From Virgibacillus proomii (GTDB lineage Bacteria > Bacillota > Bacilli > Bacillales > Amphibacillaceae), in the NCBI RefSeq assembly GCF_018916875.1, contig NZ_JAHLNO010000004.1:1-64000 (forward strand): 64,000 bases of DNA. The letters are read 5' to 3'. The position numbers and the translations under genes were made by a program. Positions 45,185-53,135 of this stretch are shown here, piece by piece (positions within the stretch are counted from its first letter, which is position 1; each line of letters starts with the position of its first letter). A model generated the notes under the pieces. It ran no database searches and had not been told where the DNA came from. It worked only from the letters and a program-made list of their open reading frames with translations.

Positions 45185-45474
45185 AAGAAGGAACGAAGTA
45201 GTTTTACAAATCCCTGTTTCAGAGAACTAGCGGGTGGTGCAAGCTATGTCATATTTGTAAAACGAATTACATTCTGGAGCATTTTCTGTTATCAAAGAAG
45301 TTATATTAAATGGAAGATGGCTATGGCGCTGTCTTTTGTATTAACCCCAACACTTCTTGGATAAAGAAACGGTGGAAACACCGTTATCAATACCGAGTGG
45401 CAATTCATATTGCAACAAGGGTGGTACCGCGTGTAAAAGTAAGCTCGTCCCTTTTTGAGGGGAGGAGTTTTTTT
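45185..45474 (+). promoter_or_regulatory. T-box riboswitch leader of tyrS
   Basis: The T-box sequence AAGGGTGGTACCGCG (45417-45431) is followed by CTCGTCCC...GGGGAGGAG and a T-run, the terminator (with the competing antiterminator using the T-box). The stem I 3' side has GAATTACATTC: TAC (45268-45270) is a Tyr codon followed by A, consistent with the specifier. It reads through to tyrS when uncharged tRNA-Tyr binds. Palindromic repeat copy D begins immediately at the T-run. Confidence 0.9.
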
Positions 45475-45568
45475 GTACTATAGGAAATTATAAAACTTTA
45501 TGGTTTATAGTATAAGAAAAACTATAGCTTTCGCCATAAAGACTTGGCGACAAGCCAAGTTTTTCTAA
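45475..45568 (+). repeat. 92-bp palindromic repeat, copy D
   Basis: GTACTATAGGAAATTATAAA through AAGCCAAGTTTTTCTAA. It is fused to the T-run of the tyrS T-box terminator and lies in the 5' untranslated region between terminator and tyrS. Confidence 0.88.
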
Positions 45569-45759
45569 TTATGTATCAAGAGTACAATTTTTTGCGCAGA
45601 GGTTTATTTGAAGCATAATTGTTTTTTAAGTGTAACTAGCAGCTTGACTTCGCCAGAGGGTTGTGCCGCAAAGTTTTCTAATTTACAGACGTAGTTTTTT
45701 GATAGAGTTCTTAAAATGATAATTGAGTTAAAAAATTGTATATAACGGAGGCAGTAAAA

Positions 45760-47025
45760 ATGGATATTTTACAGGACTTAGAAACGAGAGGTTTAATTAA
45801 TCAAGTCACTGATCGTGAGGGCTTAGAAAAGCATCTTGCTGAAAATGAAGTAACATTATATTGTGGATTCGATCCGACAGCAGATAGCTTGCATATTGGG
45901 CATTTAGTACCAATTATTATGCTGAAACGCTTCCAAAAGGCTGGTCATAAACCGATTGCTCTTATTGGTGGAGGAACAGGTATGATAGGTGATCCAAGTG
46001 GAAGAAATACAGAACGCTCTTTAAATGAAAGCGAAGTTGTAAAAGGTTATAGTGAAAAGATTAAACAACAGATTGCCCGTATCCTTGAGTTTGACAAGGG
46101 AGAAAATCCAGTTGTTGCAAGAAATAACCATGATTGGTTGGCTAGTATGACGGTTATTGATTTTCTAAGAGAAGCTGGTAAACATTTCAGTATTAATTAT
46201 ATGCTGGCAAAGGAGTCAGTATCAGCACGGATTGAACAAGGTATTACCTACACAGAATTTAGTTACATGATTTTACAATCACTTGATTACATGAAGTTAT
46301 ATGAAGAAGAGGGCTGCACATTACAAATTGGTGGAAGTGACCAATGGGGTAATATTACTGCTGGCATGGAATTAATTCGTCGTACTCGAAAAGAAGGCGA
46401 GGAAATAAATGTATTTGGTTTAACTGTTCCTTTAATTACGAAAGCAGATGGAACCAAGTTCGGAAAAACTGCGGGAGGAGCAATTTGGCTTGATCCGGAA
46501 AAAACATCACCGTATGAATTCTATCAATTTTGGTTAAATACAGATGACCGAGATGTTATAAAGTTTCTCCGTTACTTTACGTTTATTTCAGAAAAAGAAA
46601 TAGCTAAATTAGAAGATGAAATAAAAACACGTCCAGAAAAACGTGTTGCCCATCGTCGATTAGCAGAAGAGATGACACGAATAGTTCATAACGAAGAAGC
46701 TTTAAAACAAGCACAAAAAATATCAGCTTCTTTATTCAGCGGGGATATTAAAGAGCTATCTGCCAGTGATATTAAGCAAGGCTTTAAAGATGTTCCTACC
46801 TTTAAGGCTGAAACAAAAGATATCGGTTTAGTTGATTTACTGGTTCAGGCAAACATTTCTCCATCGAAAAGACAAGCGCGGGAAGATATTACAAATGGTG
46901 CGATCTACATTAATGGTGAGCGTCAACAGGATACACAATATACACTGCAAGCAGAGGATAGAATTGAGGAAACCTTTACAGTAATACGAAGAGGAAAGAA
47001 AAAGTATTTTCTAATCACGTTTTAA
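45760..47025 (+). CDS. tyrS: Tyrosyl-tRNA synthetase TyrS
   Basis: A 421-residue class I synthetase. YCGFDPTADSLHIGHLVPII holds the HIGH motif (about 46); KFGKT (about 233-237) is the KMSKS equivalent of bacterial TyrRS; QIGGSDQWGNITAG is the tyrosine pocket. A C-terminal S4 domain (about 355-421, SPSKRQAREDITNGAIYING) contacts the tRNA-Tyr long arm. CGGAGG precedes the ATG; the 8-codon upstream frame is not used. Transcription is controlled by the upstream T-box. Confidence 0.96.
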   Translation: MDILQDLETRGLINQVTDREGLEKHLAENEVTLYCGFDPTADSLHIGHLVPIIMLKRFQKAGHKPIALIGGGTGMIGDPSGRNTERSLNESEVVKGYSEKIKQQIARILEFDKGENPVVARNNHDWLASMTVIDFLREAGKHFSINYMLAKESVSARIEQGITYTEFSYMILQSLDYMKLYEEEGCTLQIGGSDQWGNITAGMELIRRTRKEGEEINVFGLTVPLITKADGTKFGKTAGGAIWLDPEKTSPYEFYQFWLNTDDRDVIKFLRYFTFISEKEIAKLEDEIKTRPEKRVAHRRLAEEMTRIVHNEEALKQAQKISASLFSGDIKELSASDIKQGFKDVPTFKAETKDIGLVDLLVQANISPSKRQAREDITNGAIYINGERQQDTQYTLQAEDRIEETFTVIRRGKKKYFLITF

Positions 47026-47235
47026 AACAGTGAAAAAGTGTAGGGGAGCTGGAATGCTTCCCTGTGCTTTTTATAGTTTAGGAAATTATATTCTGTATTC
47101 TGTTTTACATAGGGGATATTTTTAGCATCTTCTAGATTCAGCGCTCCCAATCCTACATCCGTACAAACTTCGATCATATACTTACGGTTCGAACCTAAAG
47201 GAAGGCCGACTAAAAGCGGGCTTGTCGCTTAGGTG
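47026..47235 (-). pseudogene. Unidentified coding remnant on the minus strand
   Basis: An open minus-strand frame without start reads ATSPLLVGLPLGSNRKYMIE, then VCTDVGLGALNLEDAKNIPY, VKQNTEYNFLNYKKH and a stop. The wording is protein-like and lacks low-complexity features, but I cannot name it. It overlaps the tyrS terminator in its last part, so it is likely the tail of a lost gene. Confidence 0.3.
47034..47076 (+). terminator. Probable terminator of tyrS
   Basis: An imperfect stem AGTGTAGGGGAGC / GCTTCCCTGTGCT followed by TTTTTAT, 9 nt after the stop. Confidence 0.75.
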
Positions 47236-47543
47236 TCGGCAGGGGCATGTTTTCTTTATCCAGCATGAAGGGGTACTTCAAAAGTTAAAGTTATGGAGGA
47301 TAGAAGTAAATGGGAGCTAAAAGGGATCTAAACGCTTAATTTGTTTGGGAGACAGAACAAGGAAAGCTACTTAATAGACATCGCACGCAGAAAAAGTGTT
47401 CTTCTTTTTTAAGAACGAGAAAGACTTCTTGATGTACATAGAAAAAACTCTGGCAACGACACATCGAGACAAGGAGGTTGCGAACTCAGCCTTTGATCTA
47501 CTGATTCAAAGAGAAAAGCACTCCTTAAATGAAGCCTTCACTT
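47236..47543. other. intergenic, no supported gene
   Basis: Short plus-strand frames (for example around 47,290-47,545) look like fragments, without starts, ribosome-binding sites or known similarity. Confidence 0.35.
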
Positions 47544-47729
47544 ATATCCCGCATGTAAGGTGCCGTAAGACTCCCACTTCAAGACCTGAGTTGATATAAA
47601 AGGGTCTAAGTGGGAGAAAACGGCACCTAAATGCCCGATTCGTTCAAGGGCCTTTAGGTCATACCATTAAGGTACTAACATTCAGTAGGAGATGGAAGAA
47701 AGCTCCTACTGAATGAAGTTTCACTTTAT
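47544..47729 (+). repeat. 185-bp structured repeat, copy 2
   Basis: From TATATCCCGCATGTAAGG to GAATGAAGTTTCACTTTAT. The most regular copy: outer stem AGGTGCCGT/ACGGCACCT, inner stem CTCCCACTT/AAGTGGGAG capped by AGACC/GGGTCT, then GCCC...GGGC, then TTCAGTAGGAG/CTCCTACTGAA. All stems pair fully. Shares long identical blocks with copy 3. Confidence 0.85.
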
Positions 47730-47848
47730 CTTGTTAGAAGTTCTTCAGTTTGTTCGTGATTTTGTTCTAATCTTACAATATTGACAAGATATATAAATAG
47801 GTACTATTTATGAGTTTTTTTTTACTAAAGCAAAAAGAGGAAATGTAC

Positions 47849-48205
47849 ATGAAGAAATATGATCTCGAATGTTTTTGTTTATGTTAGTAATTTGTTTAGC
47901 AATTATTGCTATATCCATCATAACTTTTACAGGTTTAGTAAAGAACGAACTTGCTGATAAGCTGCCCCTTTTTTGTCTAAAACAAATATTTTTGTTTAAA
48001 TTAATGAACAAGGAAAGCCAACTTGATACAGGAGATTATGAATACAGTTTAATTGGCTATGATAAAGCGAGAAAAAAGCATGAAATTACATTTACAGCCA
48101 GTAAGCAGCTTGAAGAAGGATGCGTATTTAAAGGTTTTGGGAAGAAGTACAATATGATGAATTGCTAAATAAGGTTAAAGAGCGTGTTCAAAAAGGAACT
48201 AAAAA
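47849..48205 (+). pseudogene. YxeA-family (DUF1093) protein, frameshifted
   Basis: Frames read MKKYDLECF (start), then LVICLAIIAISIITFTGLVK, then MNKESQLDTGDYEYSLIGYD and KARKKHEITFTASKQLEEG, then EEVQYDELLNKVKERVQKG. This is the layout of YxeA-like small secreted/membrane proteins (DUF1093, OB-like fold). At least two frameshifts (near 47,875 and 48,130-48,150). The last codons run into the inverted-repeat element starting at 48,184. Confidence 0.7.
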
Positions 48206-48351
48206 GAATCGGGAAGTCCAAGGTGGCGTAACTTCGAGCAGCAGAGTGATACATTTGAACATGATTAGTTTGATTCTTTCATGAAACTCCATCCCATGCC
48301 AGTGGAAATCCGATATGTTATTTCTTCTGGGGCTTTTTGAACATCCTCTTA
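48184..48351 (+). repeat. Dispersed repeat with TGTTCAAAAAG / CTTTTTGAACA ends, copy 1
   Basis: Begins GTGTTCAAAAAGG and ends GGCTTTTTGAACATCCTCTT; ends are inverted repeats. The interior GGCG...CTTCGAGCAGCAGAGTG resembles the interior of the copy at 62,016 (GGCG...TTTCGAGTAGCAAGTG). It begins within the end of the yxeA pseudogene. Confidence 0.65.
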
Positions 48352-48419
48352 AAGAAAGGTTTTTAAATACTATGCTTTGAAGTAGAATTAATTATCATAC
48401 GGATTCCCAACTACGTAAT

Positions 48420-48456
48420 AAAGGGAAGTAACCAAATTAAGATGCTTACTTCCCGT
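48420..48456 (-). terminator. Possible terminator of the DUF4064 gene
   Basis: GGGAAGTA...TACTTCCC 8-bp inverted repeat, about 65 nt beyond the minus-strand stop. Confidence 0.5.
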
Positions 48457-48517
48457 AGCTTATAAATGTAGTACTTGCTTAATATATAGCAAGACTATTC
48501 ATGCTCATAAGCAAAAA

Positions 48518-48931
48518 TTACGCTACCATTTGCTTCTCTTTACGCACGAGGGCTATGATACCTGCAATTAAATAGGCAGCACCGGCAAAAAGTCCATAAA
48601 ACGCCGTTAGAACAGTACCTAATACTGCGGTAATAAGCAGTATGATCCCAGCAATTTTGGGATTTTTATTTCCTATCAGTAAAAAGATAGAAATTCCTCC
48701 TAAAACAATGCCAACAATTGATACAATTAATAAAGTCGTAGCTCCACTTTCAAGAGCGGCAGTGACCTCTTCAGCACTTAAGTCAGTTTCTGGCGTTTTT
48801 TGCATGACTTCTTCTATTAGCTGTTCTACTGTAGCATTATCAGCGAATAGAAAGCTGGCCGCTCCCAAGACCATTAAACCAAAGATTACCATCCCAATAA
48901 CCGTAAAGATTATTTCACCAGTACGTTTCAT
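48518..48931 (-). CDS. DUF4064 family membrane protein
   Basis: A 137-residue protein with an N-terminal membrane helix (MKRTGEIIFTVIGMVIFGLM), a short extracellular acidic loop (EEVMQKTPETDLSAEEVTAA) and three closely packed helices (TTLLIVSIVGIVLGGISIFL; IAGIILLITAVLGTVLTAFY; LFAGAAYLIAGIIALVRK). This matches the DUF4064 family of Firmicutes, function unknown. GGAGG is 7 nt before the ATG at 48931; the longer frame is not used. Apparently monocistronic. Confidence 0.82.
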   Translation of the reverse strand: MKRTGEIIFTVIGMVIFGLMVLGAASFLFADNATVEQLIEEVMQKTPETDLSAEEVTAALESGATTLLIVSIVGIVLGGISIFLLIGNKNPKIAGIILLITAVLGTVLTAFYGLFAGAAYLIAGIIALVRKEKQMVA

Positions 48932-48961
48932 TTTAATACCTCCAATTAAAAAATTGTACAT

Positions 48962-49391
48962 TCGCCTACTTGAATAAAGAACATTTAAAATAATTACAAA
49001 ATAACTGATTCCCTTTAAAACTTATGTAGAGTATAGGCAAATATGTTATTAATTTATCATATTCTTGTATGTAAGGCTAGAAAAATTTAGTAAATTTTTC
49101 TATTTCTAATTAAATATATAGTTCACTATAGAAATAAAGTCTCCACCTCCAAGTTAATAATATTTTCTCACATATACCTTATTTACGAATAAAAAATTAC
49201 CTGGTTTCAAGAAATAGATTGCAAGATGGGAAAAATTTTAGGTTTTAATTAATAATCAAACCGGCTGGTCTATTAAAGGCCCATACAATTGTCATTTCAA
49301 CATGTCTGGTGCTTTCAAACTTAATATTTAATTATGGATAATGAAGCGTTCGCTTGTTACCCATTTATTTGACAAGGTACGAGCATTTAAG
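48962..49391. other. intergenic, no supported gene
   Basis: A/T-rich; no gene, hairpin or repeat recognised before the structured repeat at 49,392. Confidence 0.4.
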
Positions 49392-49579
49392 TTTATCCCG
49401 TATGTAAGGCGCCGGAAGACTTCCACTTCAAGAGCCTGAGTTGGTACAAAAGGGTCTAAGTGGGAGAAAACGGCACCTAAATGCCCGATTCGTTCAAGGG
49501 CCTTTAGGTCATACCATTAAGGTACTAACATTCAGTAGGACATGGAAGAAAACTCCTACTGAATGAAGTTTCACTTTAT
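49392..49579 (+). repeat. 185-bp structured repeat, copy 3
   Basis: From TTTATCCCGTATGTAAGG to GAATGAAGTTTCACTTTAT. Nearly identical to copy 2, but the 5' outer arm carries changes (AGGCGCCGG) that weaken pairing with ACGGCACCT, and the inner arm CTTCCACTT now uses a T-G wobble. This copy may be decaying. Confidence 0.85.
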
Positions 49580-50005
49580 TTTGTAAAACTTCTTTTCGTC
49601 GTGTAGTATCAATGGGACTATTCTATCGTCATACTGAGCTAATGAATAGGGATGGTATCTCCTTAATGTGTTTACGTGTTAAATGAAAAATAAAACTTTT
49701 AATTCTTGGTAACACCTAGGTACTAAAAAAGTTAGTGGTTAGATCAATATTTTTATTTTAAAAAAATAAATAAAAAATATTAATTTTGTTTATCTTGGAA
49801 TACTAAGTTATGGCTTGTGGCAAAGACATGTAGCTACTATGATTTTTTTGAGCTTTAACTAAATAATAGAGTTGACTATATAGATAATATTTGTTATTTT
49901 TTAAATTGTATTACAATTTTATCTATTTATTGTAATTTAACCTATAATGAACTACTAATCTAATATCAAAGCAGCTGTGGTGAATGATACATTTCTACGG
50001 AATTT
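49580..50005. other. intergenic upstream of HDAC-family gene
   Basis: A/T-rich; no clear feature before the ribosome-binding site of the 50,028 gene. Confidence 0.4.
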
Positions 50006-50027
50006 CGTGAAAAACGGAGGGGTTGCG

Positions 50028-51128
50028 ATGAAACATACAGGGTTTATTTGTGATGAAAGTTATTTTTGGCATCAAACTGGAAACGGAGCATTAAATCTGA
50101 GTGCCGGTGGTTGGATTCAAGAGGATACACATGCTGAAAATCCAGAAACGAAACGACGTGTTAAAAATTTACTTGAGCGCTCGAAATTTATCAAACAGCT
50201 TCAGCAGATCGAACCTAGATCAGCTACACTACGGGAAATCGAAATGAATCATGAACAAGCATATATTGAACAGATCAAGCAACTAAGTGAAACAGGTGGT
50301 GGAGATGCAGGAGTACGTGCACTTGTTGGTCCAAATTCATACGAAATTGCCTTATTGTCAGCAGGGGGCGCACTAACTGCCGTTGACGCAGTAATGACAG
50401 AAGAAGTGAAAAATGTATATGCTCTCACTCGTCCTCCGGGTCATCATGCTGAATTCGAAAAAGGAATGGGTTTTTGCTTGTTTAACAATGTTGCAATTGG
50501 TGCAAAATATTTGCGCAAAAAGTATGGTACAAACCGAATTTTAATTTTAGATTGGGACGTACATCATGGGAACGGAACAGAAAGTGCTTTCCGTACGGAT
50601 CCTAACGTGCTTTTTATTTCTATTCATCAGGAGAATACTTTTCCGAAAAACCGTGGAGGAATTACGTATACAGGTGAAGGAGAAGGAGAGGGTTTTAACG
50701 TTAATATTGAATTACCAGCGGGAACAGGTAATGAAGGATATCAATACACATTTGAACATGTTGTTGAGCCAATAATAGATCAGTTTCAGCCGGAATTTAT
50801 TTTCATATCAGCAGGTCAGGATCCGAGCCGTTTCGATCCTTTGGGACGTATGCTTGTAACTGCATCAGGCTTTTACGATATGGCACTAAGCATAAAACGA
50901 CTGGCAGAAAAGCATTGTAACGGAAGGTTAGTTGCTTGTCATGAAGGCGGGTACAGCACTGCATATGTTCCATTTTGTACACTTAGGATTTTAGAAGCCT
51001 TCTCTGGAAAAGCTAGTGGAATAGACGATCCATTTGATTTGGGTTATCATGAAGGGTCACTATATCCAAATCAAATGGAAGCTGTCGATAAAGTAGTAAA
51101 TATCCAGAGAAAATATTGGGATTTATGA
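50028..51128 (+). CDS. Class II histone-deacetylase-family hydrolase
   Basis: A 366-residue HDAC-superfamily Zn hydrolase of the class II / acetylpolyamine amidohydrolase type, distinct from AcuC. Motifs: TRPPGHHAEFEKGMGFCLFN (catalytic His pair), ILILDWDVHHGNGTESAFRT (Zn-binding Asp/His), FIFISAGQDPSRFDPLGRM (Asp in the third motif, where many class II members have AGxDAHxxDPL) and CHEGGYSTAYVPFC. The substrate may be an acetylated polyamine or small amide rather than protein. CGGAGGGG precedes the ATG. It stands alone in a repeat-rich zone and may be acquired (inference). Confidence 0.88.
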   Translation: MKHTGFICDESYFWHQTGNGALNLSAGGWIQEDTHAENPETKRRVKNLLERSKFIKQLQQIEPRSATLREIEMNHEQAYIEQIKQLSETGGGDAGVRALVGPNSYEIALLSAGGALTAVDAVMTEEVKNVYALTRPPGHHAEFEKGMGFCLFNNVAIGAKYLRKKYGTNRILILDWDVHHGNGTESAFRTDPNVLFISIHQENTFPKNRGGITYTGEGEGEGFNVNIELPAGTGNEGYQYTFEHVVEPIIDQFQPEFIFISAGQDPSRFDPLGRMLVTASGFYDMALSIKRLAEKHCNGRLVACHEGGYSTAYVPFCTLRILEAFSGKASGIDDPFDLGYHEGSLYPNQMEAVDKVVNIQRKYWDL

Positions 51129-51217
51129 AGAAACTAAACTGTTAGTATCTATAAAAATAGTTGTGGAATATATTGTTGTAAATATGTTTATATGAAATAA
51201 AAGGAAAGCAGCTTCAA

Positions 51218-51713
51218 GCATTATCCCAACAGGTATCCTTTCTTGATATACTTATTTTCATCTGATATTTTTTTACACTATAGGAAAGTATAAAATTTTT
51301 ATGGTTTATAGTATAAGAAAAACTACGGCTTTCGCTAAGGACTTGGCGATAAGCCAAGTTTTTCTAAGTAACTTGTTATATTAGCGGGATGTATACTGGA
51401 TACCCTGATCGCTATGCAGGAGGATTCCTTTTACATTCCGTTTTTTCTTTGTCTTTTTTAGGGTATCCATGACCAGTTTTAGGTCATTCCTTCGACTTAC
51501 TTGGTAAGCCACAATTTCGTTATTGTATAAGTCTTTTGTGGCGGATAAATACAGTCTTTGACCATTAAAAATTAAATAAGTAATATCCGTTACCCATTTT
51601 TCATTTGGCTTGGAAGCTACAAAATCTTTGTTAAGATGGTTGTCTGAAACAATGTATGATTCCTTCTTCCCATAATAGGGTTTCTTTTTTCTTATGACTG
51701 CCTGAATCTCCAA
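51218..51713 (-). pseudogene. IS3-family orfB fragment interrupted by palindromic repeat
   Basis: The minus-strand frame holds the middle of the same IS3 OrfB as at 370-1170: KPNEKWVTDITYLIFNGQRL then KGILLHSDQGIQYTS. The fragment then continues across repeat copy E to KKYQMKISISRKGY. N- and C-terminal parts of the element are missing; no terminal repeats remain. About 90% identical to the first copy where they align, but its N-terminal side differs (YGKKESYIVSDNHLNKDF versus NIPPNILDRNFNAEK), so it came from a related, not identical, element. Confidence 0.85.
51276..51367 (+). repeat. 92-bp palindromic repeat, copy E, inserted in an IS fragment
   Basis: CACTATAGGAAAGTATAAAA through AAGCCAAGTTTTTCTAA. 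In the first IS copy the sequence is continuous (TCTGATATTTTTTTAGTAAC, 577-596); here TCTGATATTTTTTTA is followed by the repeat and then AGTAAC. This gives the approximate ends of the repeat and shows it inserted next to a T-run/TA. Confidence 0.92.
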
Positions 51714-51764
51714 TTACCCATTAAACGTTGTACACATTTATGATTCATATGGAGTCCGTATGTT

Positions 51765-51991
51765 TTTTCTGATCAAGTTTTTATTCGTGTCGTTACATGG
51801 GGCGACAAGTTGCCGAAAATGTAGCTTCATATTGTGGAAAAGGGAGTTTAATATCCGTTGTTGGAGGGCTTCAAACAAGGCGGTATGAAAAGGACGGCCA
51901 ATCCGTTTATGTCACAGAAGTGGTAGCGAATTGGATACAAAACCGATTGGATTGGTTGTACAATAGGGAGAATCAACAGATACAGAAATGA
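51765..51991 (+). pseudogene. Single-stranded DNA-binding protein (ssb) fragment
   Basis: Frames read DQVFIRVVTWG, then with a one-base shift RQVAENVASYCGKGSLISVV then GGLQTRRYEKDGQSVYVTEV and a stop about 20 residues later. This is the core of the SSB OB-fold (cf. FIRVVTWRRQAENVANFLKKG-type). N-terminal ~30 residues and the acidic C-terminal tip (needed for protein partners) are absent. Probably the remainder of a mobile-element or phage ssb. Confidence 0.7.
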
Positions 51992-52301
51992 CAGATTTTT
52001 CTAATGATAATCTACCGTTTTAATCAGTGAAAAGGACTCAGGTAATTAGTCTTAGGCTGTTGAGAAACCCTCGAAAGCTTAATCACGGCAAATCCATTCA
52101 CCTTTTGGGATTTGCTTGTCTTTTTTGGGGTTTACTAGCGACTTTTTCCATTTACCATCCCCTTTTTTGATTTATTCACAGCTTCTGGGAATTACCATCC
52201 ATTTTCTCTATAAGCTTAGTGGAGGTAAAATCTCCACTAAGCTTGGCTATATGGTTTAAACAATTGTCATATCAACGTTTGTGATAGTATTACTTAAGGT
52301 T
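51992..52301. other. intergenic with two inverted repeats
   Basis: GCAAATCC...GGATTTGC (about 52,088-52,114) followed by a T-rich tract may be a plus-strand terminator. AAGCTTAGTGGAG/CTCCACTAAGCTT (52,212-52,244) is a perfect 13-bp inverted repeat with a 7-nt loop and no T-run; it lies downstream of the DUF4097 gene and may end it. Confidence 0.55.
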
Positions 52302-53135
52302 CTACTTAATCATAATCCCACCATATTTCGTTTTGGCTGAAAGCATATTCGTGCCATCACCAATCATATGTGTTTTTTTATCATATTTTGGCAATGTCAC
52401 CTCAATATCTTCACCTTCTGTTATGAATTGAAGTGAAATTGGGGCTTTTTGATAGTGAATGTCAATATCACCTGAAACGCTTTTTACATGTAGATTCGAC
52501 TGTTCTATTGCCTCTGTCATTTTGATTTGCCCTTCAACCGTTTGTATCGTATGCGCTGAGCCTGTGCTTTCTTTCATGGCAACATCACCTGCACTTGATG
52601 TAATATTTAAGTCTTCTATAGCGCTTTTAGCGATTGTCACATTGCCATCATTCGTATGAAGTTCAGCATTTGAAATAGACAGATTTTTTAAATAAGCCAT
52701 GCCCGCAGATGTTTCTACTTGTACTGTATCCAGTGCTAAATCTTCAATGGTGACATCTCCATATGCACCTTTAAGTGTTAGTGATTTACTTTGGGATTTG
52801 GGGAGTTGCACGATGATGGTTGGTAATGAATGAAAACGGATATTTTCTTTCCAATTTTTCTTGCGTTGTTGCTCCTTCATGACGAATCTATTGTTTTCTT
52901 CATTGAGTGTCAGCATATGCTTTTTTAATTTATGTCCTTGCATTTGAACATGTATTTTATCATCAGGTGAGTTGGAAATACCGATATTTAACTCTTCAAG
53001 TGTCACATCGATATGTGCAAGCGCGTCATATTCACCAATTGTGATTGTCTTAGCCGGTTCCGGTTGTTTCATAAAAAGAATGATGGTCACAGTGATGATT
53101 CCAAGCAATAGTACAAACAACATTTTTCGGATCAT
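52302..53135 (-). CDS. DUF4097 beta-helix protein, membrane-anchored
   Basis: A 277-residue protein: N-terminal membrane anchor (MIRKMLFVLLLGIITVTIIL) and an extracellular right-handed beta-solenoid of repeating short strands (VTIEDLALDTVQVETSAGMA; AELHTNDGNVTIAKSAIEDL; NITSSAGDVAMKESTGSAHT; LHVKSVSGDIDIHYQKAP), the DUF4097 pattern with repeated SG/DG D(V/I) turns. Such proteins often accompany BcrA/BceAB-like ABC transporters and two-component systems for cell-envelope stress (recollection). It is downstream of the two ABC genes, same strand; the start directly follows the permease stop. Confidence 0.85.
   Translation of the reverse strand: MIRKMLFVLLLGIITVTIILFMKQPEPAKTITIGEYDALAHIDVTLEELNIGISNSPDDKIHVQMQGHKLKKHMLTLNEENNRFVMKEQQRKKNWKENIRFHSLPTIIVQLPKSQSKSLTLKGAYGDVTIEDLALDTVQVETSAGMAYLKNLSISNAELHTNDGNVTIAKSAIEDLNITSSAGDVAMKESTGSAHTIQTVEGQIKMTEAIEQSNLHVKSVSGDIDIHYQKAPISLQFITEGEDIEVTLPKYDKKTHMIGDGTNMLSAKTKYGGIMIK

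Noticed and set aside
47396..47599. 67-codon plus-strand ORF
   Set aside because: Its last third lies inside the 185-bp structured repeat and no ribosome-binding site or similarity supports it.
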